A DNA stretch of 64,000 nt. Origin: Bryoerythrophyllum caledonicum (taxonomy: Eukaryota; Streptophyta; Bryopsida; Pottiales; Pottiaceae). Both the position numbers and the translations under genes were made by a program. The notes beneath the pieces were generated by a model. The model searched no databases and was not told the origin of the DNA. It saw only the letters and a list, made by a program, of their open reading frames with translations. The stretch spans positions 21,958,462 through 22,022,461 of the forward strand of contig OZ020517.1 of NCBI GenBank assembly GCA_963971425.1. The letters run 5' to 3'. Shown here piece by piece: positions 32,831 to 45,499 of the stretch (the first letter of the stretch is position 1; the number at the start of each line of letters is the position of its first letter).

Positions 32831-35800
32831 TCCGTACTTGCACCCTTGGGCTCTTTGCTTTTGTTTCTTCGGGTTACTCTGCTGGTTTTCAGGTCTTCAG
32901 CATTGTAGTGATTTAGCAATTGGAGGTGGTTGTGGGTCGTGTGGGCCGGGAGTACTATGTGGACGTCGTCATGAGGCAAGAAAGAGTGGAGAGGAAGGTT
33001 GGAGGAGGGTTGAGAGTGGGGTCCGGGTGGGTCCTGTGGTTGTACTATGATAGACCCCGGTTGCGACGGAGTTTCTTACTGTTTGTTGTTGCTACCGTCT
33101 TTCTGCATCGGGGTAGTCTACGATCTTTGGCTGCCACCACTACTCTCTCCCTTCATTTGGTCTGTCAACAGTTTCCTATTGTCACCATCAAACTCTTCCT
33201 ACGTCAAGACTATTTGCGATTTCTTCCTACCACCGTCGCTCTTGAGTGATGATTTGAGTACTCCGGAGAGCGCTACTTGTGTGCTAGTCTATATTTTCTT
33301 TAGATGTTGCTTCTGGTGCACGCCCCAATTTCAAGAGTTGATCCTTGATGTTGTTGGTGTGTAGGTCCTTACTTCGAGTCTGCCGCACTATTGATATTAC
33401 TTTCTGGAGGTACAACCTATACTAGTATTTTTGTGATGGTGCTTGCTAATAAGAGTGTATGTGATGGAGGAACATCTAAGGTTTAGGGTGTAGAGGGCTC
33501 CAAGGTGGAGTGCAATACTAGTGTTATTGCTAAATGATGAGGATGTAGTGTGCAAAGAATGAAAAGGAGTTTGTAAAAAATCAACTGCTTAGTAAAAAAA
33601 TGAGAGAGAGGTCTAGAGGAGTTTTTTCTGAATTATGTTGAAGCTTACTTGGATGTTGTAGCTTCGAGGTATGTATGCTGATCCTTGGTGTTGTGTAGAT
33701 TTGGACGTCAGGTTGGTTTGGCAATATGCTATAGAGGTGGTCTATAGGTTGGACCTGATTGGACGGCGCTTGTGGATATATATGCAAATCTTAGGGTGGC
33801 GAGCGTGAGGTCTCCAATCACAGTAGCTAAGCCTCTCTATTGCTTGTCTTTGCTTGAGATTGTGTGCTTGTGTCTGCTAAGATATGGTTAGTGCTTTTTA
33901 GAGCTAAGTCATAGTGATAAGTATTGCAAAATGGGATTTTTGTGCATGTGGGTGGGAGATATTCTAAGTTTGATGATGGTAAAGAACTACTTGAATATCC
34001 AATATTCAAATAAAGGGTAAGAGAGGCAAGCCTGATGATCCGAATTTTGTTGTGGTCTGTTGCTACTTCACATGTGCTAGATTGCGCCTCATGTCTTCGA
34101 GTCTCCTCTGGATTAGATGTTTTGTTTGTTCTTGGCCTGATCCTCACAATCCTCCCAGATCTGGGATAGAGTAACCGTATGAGCAAGCTAAAAAGGTGAG
34201 ATCTATGCTCTAACTCAAGTGCCCTCGCTTCAGATCTCACACAACAAGATCTGATCCTATATACGCATTTACAAAGCCTCCAACCCCAGATCTAGAGTTC
34301 GAGCCTCACCAAGATACACTCTGTTTTCCAACGCCTAACCACTTCCAAAACCAAAGCTTATGTCGGCTCTCAAATAGGGCTAGCCACCTCATGTCGTACA
34401 TGACCTAAGGTTTTGTGACTAAGTCCCTCTCCTCCCCTAACCAAGAAATGCGGAACTCTACTCAGTGTTTATTGTCTCCCACTATTAGAAATTCTACAAG
34501 AAATACAAGAAAGGGCTCAATTAAATGAACAATTATCTATGAAAATGCTACAAAAATTATTTTCCGCCAACATCACTACGTTAAGCTTAATCACACTACC
34601 AAATGATACACAGCTAATGGATAAATCTGAATTTAAAATATGCCATTCTATATACACAAAATTGATAAAAATTGCATTAAACATAGCTAAACAACTATTC
34701 TAGTACTCACAATGCCAAGACACATGCTTCCAAACCTGAATTATACATCCAAGCCCAAGAAACCAAAAAATATATTCATTTGTATAAATAACAATATATA
34801 CTCAATATGATTACCACACCCATCCACCCACCTAATCCCCCCACCCACAATACCCTCCACCACCATCATCTACCCTGACAAACCCTACCATATATCCAAT
34901 AAATGCAATAATAGATCACAAACATAGAAGATATACAAATTCTAATAACATACAAAAAATTGATACTTCATAGTTTTGTCAATGGACAATTTAAGACAAC
35001 ACTTACAACAAATGGCAACCACAACAAAACCTATTTCCATAGAATGATTCCAATACCTCACAACAAAATATTGAATGTAACAAACAATACTATATAATAC
35101 CCAAAAAAAAATTGTCTCTACATCATAAAAGCACATCACCTCCAAGACCAACCACTAGAGAGAATATTTGTCACTCCCTCTTTAAGACTTCCACTGATAC
35201 TTATCTCTACCACCAAAACTAATCCAAACAAAGACATCACCACACAAAAACATACCATCCATGATTCCATATACAATAAGATAAGGCACATATATACAAA
35301 AACTTTAAAAAAACCTAATAATTATTTTTGATACAATACTCAAATGGCTATGGAACCAATATCAAATTGCACTAAAAATCCCAAACAATTTAAATCGGAA
35401 AACCCAACCATTTGAAACAAAAGTTGTTTGTCTATATCAAAGATACAAATACAAAATACCCTTTTAAACTAACACAGTATACCATACCAACATTATAGTA
35501 TACCAACAGTAATGCTTGATTTTAAATCTACAACATTTAACATTGAACACTCATATTTTTCATCGCCGGTCACATGCTCCACAAAAATAACAAAATATTT
35601 CTCCCTATTTACATGTGACATGGTGTTTGGCTCACTTGGAAAAGCATTCAGCTGTAATTGGAAAGGCATTGGACACGACAACACGTCCATCCGCATAATA
35701 GAGAAAATGCAAAACAAGCTATACGTTGGACAAGATTAGTAACAATAAATAACCTAGGCAACATCACATTCATGGTGATACCTAGTGACAGCTAATACCA

Positions 35801-36372
35801 AACTTCTAACCCACATATGGATCCCTTCATTGATTCCTACATAATTTGATTATTTGAAGCAACTTATTCAAAACCTACTACACCAGAAAAACTCCATAAA
35901 CCTAGAAAAGAAACCTCCAGGCTTCAAATAATTTCTTTACATCACCAAAGTAACAATATTGGTAGCGAAGAACAACTAAACCAATTCACACAAACAACCA
36001 AAAACCTAAATATACAACAACTATACACAAAAATTGCTCCATCCATTCCCATGAATGCTAATATGCAAGCAGTGAGTGGTGAGTGGTGAGTTGAGAGTTG
36101 AGAGCAGTGAGCGGAAAAGATTTAAGATTTATTTTTTAGTTAGGGACCCTATGTCTACATTTTAATGTTAATTTTGGTGGGTTGACTTATTTCCGTGTAG
36201 CTAAAAATGATTCAAAGATAATATTGTGGAGTTGGAAACCAGAAGCATAACCATTTGAAGAGGAAATGGATAAATGTAGATGGATGATGATTCTACATGG
36301 ATGCATAGAGATGGATGAATGTAGTTAGACAGATGAATGTAGATGTAGTGTAGTCATCATGCATCAATGTAC
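32831..36372. other. long gene-free stretch, decayed repeat DNA
   Basis: No supported gene. 32840-34440 is moderately GC with open frames lacking recognisable domains; it may hold upstream LINE sequence but I see no reverse transcriptase motifs. 34480-36050 is strikingly A/C rich on the plus strand, with a 75-codon frame at 35512-35739 that I do not recognise. 36067-36115 has short GTGAGTGGTGAG repeats. Confidence 0.4.
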
Positions 36373-36376
36373 TCTA

Positions 36377-36408
36377 AACACGCAATTAAGCAATTATGCA
36401 CTTGGCCA
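36377..36408 (+). repeat. left terminal inverted repeat of the 13.7-kb element
   Basis: 32 bp starting AACACGCAATTAAGC. Preceded by TCTA. Followed by a second GTGCACTTG motif also present near the right end. Confidence 0.85.
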
Positions 36409-36944
36409 TTTAAAAGTGCACTTGGGTACAACGGCGGCCATTGCGAACAAAAGTGGCAAAATTGAAAATGAAAAAAAAAAAAAAAAAAAAAAAGTTTTCC
36501 AAAGAAAAAAAATTGAGCTTCTGCAACAATATTACGTACAATCATGGTTGTTCATATTGGAAGCGATTTTTTGGCATTTTCAACTAATTTGTGGTGGCCC
36601 CTCGTTAATACCAGATAAATGTGTATTTAATATAGTTTCACAATATTTCAAAGATAGATTTGAAGGATTGTAGTATATAAACAGGAGTAATCCAAAAAAA
36701 CATACTTTATGCAAGGGTTGGCAATTGATTAAAAGATATTCTACGTACTACATAATGCATACAATGGTGAAAACTAAATATAGATGCTTCAACAATTGGA
36801 CTTAGCACCAATATTAAACACAATTTTATTCTAAAGGATTAATGACATAACGTCTTAGATCACCCTTAGAATATACTACTCTTACACATACAGTATATAT
36901 CAATTACCATACACAACTAGTATACCCTAAAAAAGGCACACTAT

Positions 36945-39900
36945 CTACTCCATAGAATTTAGGGCTGCTTGCAAACGGTCGTCATTGATAGCTTCGGTTT
37001 GCATTGCAATATATTGTAGGATGTGAGCCTTTGCCGATTGAAGAATGCGAATTGTGCTTTCAACCTGCACTCCAAATACATTGCGCTTTCTCCACCCGCT
37101 GGCCCCGGACATGGTTCTTTGCAGTGTGTCTACCCATGAAAAAATGCATGCATCTTTCTCTACCCAACTATGGCTCTCCCCAGATGGCTCCCAGAATGAA
37201 TCCATGCAATTTGCATACCGTTGTGCAGAAGACCCATGTCCATCAGCAACCCCCCTTTGGATGATAGGCCAATACCAACAAACCTTAATCTTAAGTCTCC
37301 ATCGGTTTTTTCCTTCCTCAATCACTTTCCCCACATAGAATGGTACACCGCCTTCTATCTCTGCTCGATCAACACTCAAGGCTACAAACTATCCACAACG
37401 GATATCAGATTGTGGATTAAATGGTGGAAATGGGTCGTGATTACCTTCATACATTGCTCCTTCTTCGGCGCGTTCCTCAACATAGTTCCGCTCTGTTTGT
37501 TGTGCCCTACGCATTGCTTAATTAGAGGGTCTTCCTCTACGAAGACCAAAGTATCCTCGAGCCTCGGCATTTGGAAGCATGGCCACTACCTACTCTACGA
37601 CATCTACCTCGCGATTTTCTTCACTTGCACCATCCATTACATCCAAAGATGCACTCCCTGTAAGTCCGGTGTTGGAGAACTCTGAAGGCCAAAACGGTGA
37701 GGTACGATGCTCATTGCTACGATCTTTGTGTGGAAATTCAGCTAAATAGAGTTTCAATCTTTCAGCCTCTACTTTTGCCTCACGATTCTTGTCCTCATGC
37801 TGCAACCTTTGAATGCACCTTTGTTTATATGCAATGAAGTCATCCAACGCCTTCAACTCCCGTTCGTCCGCTGCAAATACTTCCGCAAACGATGGTCGTT
37901 CATCTCTATTTGGCAACGACCTCAAAGTTTTCGTCCCTGCCTCCGGTCCCCATGGATCCTTGTAATAATGCTTGTGTTGTACTCGAACCTCACGAGTCCC
38001 TGCTCGATTGTCCATATAGAATCGAATGTGGTGCGGAAATGTTATGCCCACCAATGAATCCTGACCTGTCAGTAAGTGAGGAGTTATGAACAATTTCCAA
38101 TCCCATACATTCTCTAGCAGCCGGGCGCTAACAAATGCCTCTGTAGGAGAGGTTCCTTGTTCTATAAGACTAATCATTTCCTTCAACGAGTCGACGTCCG
38201 ACCTCTTCAACGTATTTGATATACAACTGAAGCGTTGATCAATATCTTCGTGGGTATGGCCCACTATAAGAAAAGATAGTTCCACCTCCTGAAAAAACCC
38301 CAATCCCACCAATGTAGCACATACAACAATGTACTCACGACTTGGTTGCTATCGTGTTTGTGGTGAGCCCCAAACCACACGTCGCAATATAAACCAATCC
38401 CATGTACAAGAGCACCACACAGATGGGTCTTCACAAACCGGTGTTCAATGTTCTTCACAGTCTGACGCATCCTCGGTACCATGGTCGTGTTTTGGTCCAT
38501 GACATCCACTATGATGCACATGTACAACTCAGGGCTAATATAACACGACCTCTTGAATATCCAATAATGCCTACGTTCTTCCATCTGGTTGCGCAGATGC
38601 AACATAAACAACTCCTTTATCTTTATCCTTGCATCCGCATTGGTGGTTCCCTCCATGGCACATTTATACTCCCAACAATGATAATACTTTGAGAATCTCG
38701 AGAACGGAGGTACCTGAACGTGGGGATACTTGATGCGCCACATCCTCCGGAACGAACTCATAGAAATGGTTTCTCCATTACAAATTCTCTTGACCTCCTC
38801 GTTCACGTAATTGAATACATCAAATTTGGCTGTATTCATAGGAAGGAGAATGAGAGGCACCACTTCGTTGTCACTTTTACGGCGAATACAACGATGGGGT
38901 TGAGGACAACCAGCTTCATCGACAAACGATTTAAAGCAAGCCTCTGCTGCAGACATTCTAGTACTCTCTCTAATCGGATCTAAAAGGGTATTGCCGTGAA
39001 TCGATGTCACTCTTCCATATATTAGACAGTCCTTCTTCAATTGCTTAAAGTGCCTCTCTGAATATCCAACCCCAAGAGCGTAGCAAGCATTGCAAACTTC
39101 TTTCCTATCTAACTTTGTTACAAACTTGTCTCGACGAGTTCCTTCCGTCCTTGTGTAAAAAGAAACCAGCATCTGTCTCATCCACGTACTTTGAACTGAA
39201 AACTCACTACCCCATGCATTATGTCGCATGTCCAATAGATACCTTGCTGGAACGTCCCTCAAACAATTACGTTTGCATCCTCCTTGTGCCATTGCAATTT
39301 GCACGCTTCTAAGCGATACCTTAGATGGTGCAGCTTCTGTCAATGATGGCTCCCTTGAATCTCTCCTTCTCTTATTTTGCATAGAATATGGACGACGTGC
39401 TGGTCTAACATAAGCAAATCCATCTACATGGGGCAAATCTTGGATATTTGAGGGAGTAGATTGGGAAAACGACGAATTTTCATCTATGGCGTATGAAGCA
39501 TGACTACTGCGTCGAGACCTCTGGATGGATCCTGATGTGTTGATGAACTCAGGAAAATCAAATTCTGAGGCCATCACTACTGCAGGCGCTATCTGTGATC
39601 CAATGTCACCATGGACACCTGTGATATCAGGTTCTAGAGCCACTACACGTAGCAAAGATCGATGCCAACGAATGATCAAGCCCACACACATGCCAAGGCG
39701 TTTTCCTATAATCTCTCCGGTCCAATGCAATGCATCATCTACCCTAGTGATACGCACCGCCACCTCGAATGGGAACAACTTCGACCCATTCAATTCCATG
39801 CCACTTTTGAATGCATGCTCCCTCGTTGCTAAGCCCACCACATCTCCTCTTTCTGAAAGCAATTCTACTGCCCTTTCCAATTCAGAAGTCATGATCCCAA

Positions 39901-40030
39901 CAGATCTCTGTTGAATTTGCCTTGCACGTGCTGCTCGTACTAATCGGGCCCCCACAGAGCTATTACAAGGCATATTGTCCCTTTCGATGTGTGGCCGTAT
40001 CAAAGGAGTCTGAATCGTGCGGCTCTCCAT
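36945..40030 (-). pseudogene. DUF7869-domain putative transposase gene of the 13.7-kb element, broken
   Basis: Three minus-strand segments in order: 40030-38264, 38312-37590 and 37379-36945; the last two share a frame. The ATG at 40030 (MESRTIQTPLIRP) is preferred over 40057. The first segment has a basic region (NKRRRDSREPS), a Cys-containing block (VCNACYALGVGYSERHFKQL) and the core start (VDVMDQNTTMVPRMRQT, then HHKHDSNQV). The second carries the hallmark FLIVGHTHEDIDQRFSCI. The third (RAEIEGGVPFYVGKVIEEG, then VCWYWPIIQRG) looks like a small reader-type domain. Between HDSNQVVSTLLYVL and VGLGFFQEVEL the segment that normally carries the conserved DN..NKN residues is absent and the frame changes. 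Three in-frame stops lie between 37380 and 37592. The family is widespread in transposon-like genes with an RNase H-like core; catalysis is inferred. Confidence 0.75.
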
Positions 40031-40249
40031 TATCACTATTAAAAAAAATAGGAACATTATGGCTGCAAATTAGTCAAAATACATGTACTAATTGTTAACC
40101 TTCAAAACACCATTCATCTGATAAAAGGTATGTTTCTAAACACAAATTTACTGTTCAAAATATGATGATGATATTGGACCTTTTGATAAAAGTGCTTTGA
40201 AATGAGAAAATTAAGAATTTTTAGAACATGAACTCCTTGCACGGAGTCT
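40031..40249. promoter_or_regulatory. upstream flank of the DUF7869 gene
   Basis: About 220 bp between the gene start and the first inserted MITE. AT rich; probably the promoter/leader, no motif identified. Confidence 0.3.
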
Positions 40250-41196
40250 TTAACCCTGAAGATACAATGATAGTGTTACACCAAAAACACTTCTAAATTG
40301 TTGGATTCCAGTGCAACGAACAAAAAATGAAACAAAAACTTTTATTTCTAGTTTTGACCGTAGGTTCTCAATTATGACTTATTAAGTAATAATTCAAAAA
40401 ACATTCATAAACTTTGACCGAACGGATTGAAAGATTATAGTGTTTGAAGTGAAGCTTATGGTTCATTTACTTCCCCACGTGTAGTGGATCAGCAGAGTTT
40501 GACTTCACTTCGTGTCAATTTTTTTTTACAGAAGGTCTAAATCCTTAACCATCTTGTTAAGCATGATGTTAGTTCCTTGTATACCAATTTTTAGAGGGAG
40601 AAAAAAGGTGTAGCATATTCAAAACAAATGTGCAAAGAGTGGAAGTTCGGAATTTGTTAATTCACACTGTAATTTTTTGTGAACTTAATATATTTTAGAT
40701 TGGTAATCCAAATTGTCAATAAGAAGGTTTACACCACATATTGTTGTGGAACAATAAAGTGAAAAATAAAAAGATATCTAAGTTTTATTTGAAAACAAGA
40801 AGTTTTTTTGGTACCTTGTCCATCACTAACTGACAATGTCTGAAAATGTTTGATTTGTGTTGGTATTCTATTTTTCAGTAAAGACAAGAACTTATTTTGA
40901 CACCAACAAGGGAAGTAATATTACTTTTGAGTACAAAAAATCTCACAATCAACAGAGTGTCCTAGCAAAAGTTTTTGGAGGTGCCCAACTTGCCCGCTCT
41001 CCCCATTATAAATTTAAAACCCTATAACTTTTTGATCAAATGTCCAATCTAGGTAAAAATTGTTATTCCCACTAAGGTTTTGGTAAAGCCTTTCTATAGT
41101 AAAATTTTCAAAGAGGAATGTTGGAAATTGACACCATAGAAACCAGACCGAACATTCAACAAGACAATTTTTGACACTTGATCCATTAGGGGTTAA
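40250..41196 (+). mobile_element. piggyBac-type MITE, family A, diverged copy
   Basis: TTAA at both ends (40250-40253, 41193-41196) with decayed termini (CCCTGAAGATAC and ATCCATTAGGGG). Same order of internal motifs as the copy at 4054-5003 across 947 bp. Confidence 0.8.
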
Positions 41197-41486
41197 ATAT
41201 GCTACATCTCTTTTGCATTCCTAAACATTGGTGAATAATGGAACTAATCATTCTTCACATGATGATAATGAACCTAGATCATGTGTGATGCAATCTTTTG
41301 AATCCAAGTGAACTGAAACGAAGGGAATTCAGTGAACCTAGGGAAGAAAATGAACCATGTTGTCTACTTGCTATTATTGACACCATTGGAACTTGTTACA
41401 ATTGCTAATTAAATAATGGGTTTGTACATCCACATAAAGGTTATTCTACAAACAACATAGCACAAAAGATCAATCAAGAATCAATC

Positions 41487-42547
41487 TTAACCCCTAAGGT
41501 ATCGTGACAGTTTTACACTAAAAACACTTCAAACAAAATGGATTCTAGTGCAACGAATAAAGAAGGAAAAAAAAACTTTGATTTTTAGTTCTGACCGTAG
41601 GATCTCAATAAAGGCTTATTAAGTAATACATGTACAAAATTTCATAAACTTTGACCCTACGGATTAAAAGATTATAGTGTTTGAAGTCAAGCAAATGGTT
41701 CATTTTCTTCCCTGCGTTTAGTGGATCAACAGACCTTGACTTCAGTTGGTGTCAAAAGTTTTCAGTACAAAAGGTCTAAATCTATTACCATCTTGTTAAA
41801 CATGATGTTAGCTCCTTAAACACCAACTTTTATAGGTAGAGACCGGGTGTAGCATATTCAAAACAAGTGTGCAAGGAGTGGAGGCTCAAAATTCGTTAAT
41901 TCAGAGTTTAATTTTTTTTTAACTTAATATATTTTTGATTGATAATCCGAATGGTTAATATGAAGGTTCACAGCTTTTCCTTGTCCAGTGGACATGGTCT
42001 TAGTAAGTGGAACGAACAGACACTTTACGCACGCCGCCCCCTTCAGGGGCCGGCGTTATTCTTCTTTATGAAGGTTTACATTACATATTGATGTGGAGAA
42101 AATAAAAAGTGAAAAATATGAAGATATCTAGGTCTTATTTGGAAAACAAGAAGTTTTTTTGGTACCTTGCCCGACAATGAGTGACAATGTGTGAAAATGT
42201 TTGACTTGGGTTGGTATGCTATTTTTCACTAAAGACAAGAACTCTTTTTTCACAATATGAAGGGGAATAATATGACTTGTAAGTAATGTAAATCTCACTT
42301 TCAATAGAGTGTCCTATCAAAAGTTTTTGGAGGTGCCTGAGGTGCCCGCCCTCCCCATTTAAAATTCAAAACCCTATGACTTTTTCATCAAATGTCCAAT
42401 TTAGGTAAAAATTGTTTTCCCACTAAGGTCTTGGTAATGCCTTTTTATAGTAAAAATTTCAAATAAGAATGTTGGAAATTGACACCATAGGAACCTGACC
42501 GAACTTTCAAAAAGCCCTTTTTAGACACTTGGTACCTTAGGGGTTAA
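41487..42547 (+). mobile_element. piggyBac-type MITE, family A, with a SINE fragment inside
   Basis: TTAA at both ends, left CCCCTAAGGTATC and right GGTACCTTAGGGG. The interior is very close to the copy at 4054-5003. It is about 110 bp longer because a 98-bp SINE fragment and its target duplication are inserted at 41969. Confidence 0.88.
41969..42066 (+). mobile_element. SINE 3' fragment
   Basis: Flanked by a 10-bp duplication TATGAAGGTT (41959-41968 and 42067-42076). It matches the 3' end of the SINE at 29070-29421 (TTGTCCAGTGGACATGG, then GAACAGACACTTTACGCAC). It ends in a GC-rich hairpin CCCCCTTCAGGGG and a T-rich tail. Its GC content stands out from the MITE around it. Confidence 0.8.
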
Positions 42548-43350
42548 ACTTGTATAAAAATAAATGTTTACCTCAAGATACGTTGCAGGTGTTAGCGGTA
42601 CACGCACTGATGCTTGATGGCGTTCAACATTATATCACCATTCCGTCGTTGTTGTTGGACATGTTTCTCAACCCTTCCCACTTTACCTGCAACACATGCA
42701 TAAAGTTTATATGGTAAACTATGTGATAAAAAATCCTATATGTATCTTCGTATTACATATAGCTCGATATTTTAATATAGTATATTGAAAAAATTAACAT
42801 ATGGAGGTCCAAAGTTCTTAAAGTCAAATTTTTACTAGTAAACTTGAGGCACAAGGTTCCAACATGGATAAAAGGTTTCTATGCAAACCTAGAGGTCATT
42901 TCTCTTCGCAGTTTCTAAGGTGGGCACTCTTGCAATCAAAACCTCAAGGCTATGTGCATTTTTACTTCATTCACTAATTTCTGTCAAATTTGTATACTGT
43001 GTAGATTGGAGGAAATTTGCACATCGAGGAGATTTTTGCAAACTTGGTAAGCTTCTAACTTTGTTTCAATTCTGAATACGAGGAACTCCAGGACACTTTT
43101 CATGATGATTGAAGTTCAGACAAAATTACGTTAGTGTTAGCTGAGTACCAATATTTGAATACACAAATAAGAACACCAACTAGAGTATATTCAAAATTTC
43201 AATTTCAACAAGAAAACATGATAGCAGTCAACAACTAGAGAGTGCAGGCATTGTTATACTGGAAAAATGACACCAAAACCTCATAAAGTGAGTATAAAGA
43301 GAGCTCGTAGTATTGCAGAAAATCCTCAATATGGCACATCAGCGCACTAC
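42548..43350. other. central region of the 13.7-kb element
   Basis: Non-repetitive AT-rich sequence between the MITEs and the AAACCCTAG-rich zone. No gene recognised. Confidence 0.4.
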
Positions 43351-44320
43351 TTGAAACCCTAGTCTCTACACACAAGAACCCAAACCCTAGCAACAAAACC
43401 CTAGCCGTCGTCACCAAACCCTAGCCACCGCCGCCAAAACCTAGCCGCCGCCATCAAACCTTAGCCGCCACAACCACGAATCCAAACCTTAGTCAACATA
43501 TTCGCGTGACGTGGAAGTCGCGTGACGCCTCCCAAGTAACCTTCAGCTAGAGCTGTGCGCGCGCACACCCCCTACTGCTGGTGCTCCTCCACCAAGCAAA
43601 TCCAAACACATCGAGGCGAAAATCAAAACAAGAGCTTCCTCCCCCGATCAAGTGTGGCAGTCAACCTCCTCGTTGCGCAGCTTCGCAGGTGCGATACCTT
43701 CCACCAATTTCATTNNNNNNNNNNNNNNNNNNNNNNNNNNNNNNNNNNNNNNNNNNNNNNNNNNNNNNNNNNNNNNNNNNNNNNNNNNNNNNNNNNNNNN
43801 NNNNNNNNNNNNNNNNNNNNNNNNNNNNNNNNNNNNNNNNNNNNNNNNNNNNNNNNNNNNNNNNNNNNNNNNNNNNNNNNNNNNNNNNNNNNNNNNNNNN
43901 NNNNNNNNNNNNNNCCACTCTCTCCTTCTTTCTCCTAAACCCTAGCCGCCCACAACCCCCTCACACCTCCCACAACTTCCCTCACACCTCCTTCAACTTC
44001 CCTCCCCTCCCTCACACCTTCCCCACACACCATCTCTCCCACACATCTCCCACACATCTCCTCACACCTCCCACACATTGCTTCTCTCCTCCTAACCCTA
44101 CCCTCTCACTCACAGCCTCCCTCACGACTTCTACCAGGGGTGTGTGCGCGCACACCCCTCCTAGGACTACCCACTTGAGCAAAGGATTGATATCCTTATT
44201 GATACCCGGAAATCCAAACCCTATTTCAAACCCTAATTTGATACACCGGTTGATAACCTGTTGTGGTACAAAGGAACTCATACCCTGGTCGTGATACCCT
44301 AGATATTGTTACCCCAAGTA
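43351..44320 (+). promoter_or_regulatory. AAACCCTAG-rich (telobox-like) C/T-rich zone around an assembly gap
   Basis: At least six AAACCCTAG or AACCCTA motifs, several followed by CCGCCGCC, precede the gap, and more follow it in a C/T-rich leader-like stretch. Telobox motifs of this form are common near plant promoters. Two GC-rich near-palindromes around GTGCGCGCACACCCC lie at 43551 and 44138. The zone lies upstream of the plus-strand gene of the element and may be its promoter/leader. Confidence 0.4.
43715..43914. other. assembly gap (200 N)
   Basis: Exactly 200 undetermined bases, a placeholder length; the true distance is unknown. Confidence 0.99.
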
Positions 44321-44394
44321 CCTTGATCCATAAATGATGTGGAGAATATCTAACCCAAATTTCGTTAAAATTGCTTGTTTTTGTGCAATTAGAA

Positions 44395-45435
44395 AGCCTC
44401 TACAAATAATGTTTTCTTTTAGTTTTAACCGTAGGATCTGAATGATGACTTATTAAGTAATATGCTTACAAAATTTCATAAAGTTTCACCGCACGGATTG
44501 AATGATTATAATGTTTGAAGTAGTGAAAATGCTCATTTTCTTCCCTGCGTTTTCTGGATCAGCAGTCTTTGATTTCAATTGGTGTCACATTTTTGCACTA
44601 TAAAATGTCTCAATTAATTACCATAATGTTAAGCATGATGTTAATTTGCTATATACCAATTTTTAGAGTTAGAAAAGGGGTGTAGCATATTCAAAAAAAT
44701 TGTGCAATGAGTGGGGGTTCAAAAATTCACAATTCACTTTATGTTTTTTTGTGAACTTGATATCGTTTGAAATGAGAGTCCAAATGGTCAATACGAAGGT
44801 TTACATCACATAATGCCGTAGAAAAAATCAAAAGTGAATCATACGAAGATCTCAAAGTTTTATGTGGAAAGGTAGAAGTTTTTTGGTATTCTCCTCGAAA
44901 ATGTGTGACAATGTGTGAAAATAATTGACTTGGATTAATATGCTATTTCACCAAAGAACTAAGAACATGCTTAACACGATGGTATTGGACTTAGATCTCG
45001 TGTAGTGCAAAAGTTTTTAGAGGTAGACAAGGGGTGTAGCATTTTTTTTTTAAATGTGCAATGAGTGGAGGTTCAAAAATTCACAATTCACGTTATGTTT
45101 TTTTGTGAACTCGATATTGTTTTAAATGAGAATCCAAATGGTCAATAAGAAGTTTTACATTGCATAATGCTATAGGCAAAATCAAAAGTGAATCGTACGA
45201 AGTTCTCGTAGTTTTATGTGGAAAGGTAGAAGTTTTATGGTACTCTCTCCGAAAATGTGTGACAATGTGTGAAAATAATTGACTTGGATGAATATGCTAT
45301 TTCACCAAAGTACTAACAACATGCTTAACACGATGGTATTGGATTTAGATCTTGTGTAGTGCAAAAGTTTTTAGAGGTAGACAAGGGGTGTTGCATGTTC
45401 AAAAATATTGTGCAATGAGTGGTGGTTCAAAATTT
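44395..45435 (+). mobile_element. piggyBac-type MITE, family A, relic with internal tandem repeats
   Basis: The interior matches the family from TTTTAACCGTAGGATC onward, but both TTAA termini are lost. A segment of about 355 bp is repeated: GTAGCAT, then GTGCAATGAGTGG further on, recurs at about 44681, 45037 and 45390. Confidence 0.75.
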
Positions 45436-45499
45436 TTTATTCCATACTAATAGTGACTATTGTATTGTAATGATATACAGGTTTTTTGAGTGTTGCGTT

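Noticed and set aside
32535-33050. 171-codon plus-strand ORF
   Set aside because: Mostly antisense to the LINE RNase H region.
43370-43500. Interstitial telomere array
   Set aside because: Motifs are AAACCCTAG with CCGCC spacers rather than uninterrupted TTTAGGG repeats; telobox-like promoter sequence is more likely.
43555-44294. ORFs spanning the run of N
   Set aside because: They read through undetermined bases and low-complexity C/T-rich sequence.
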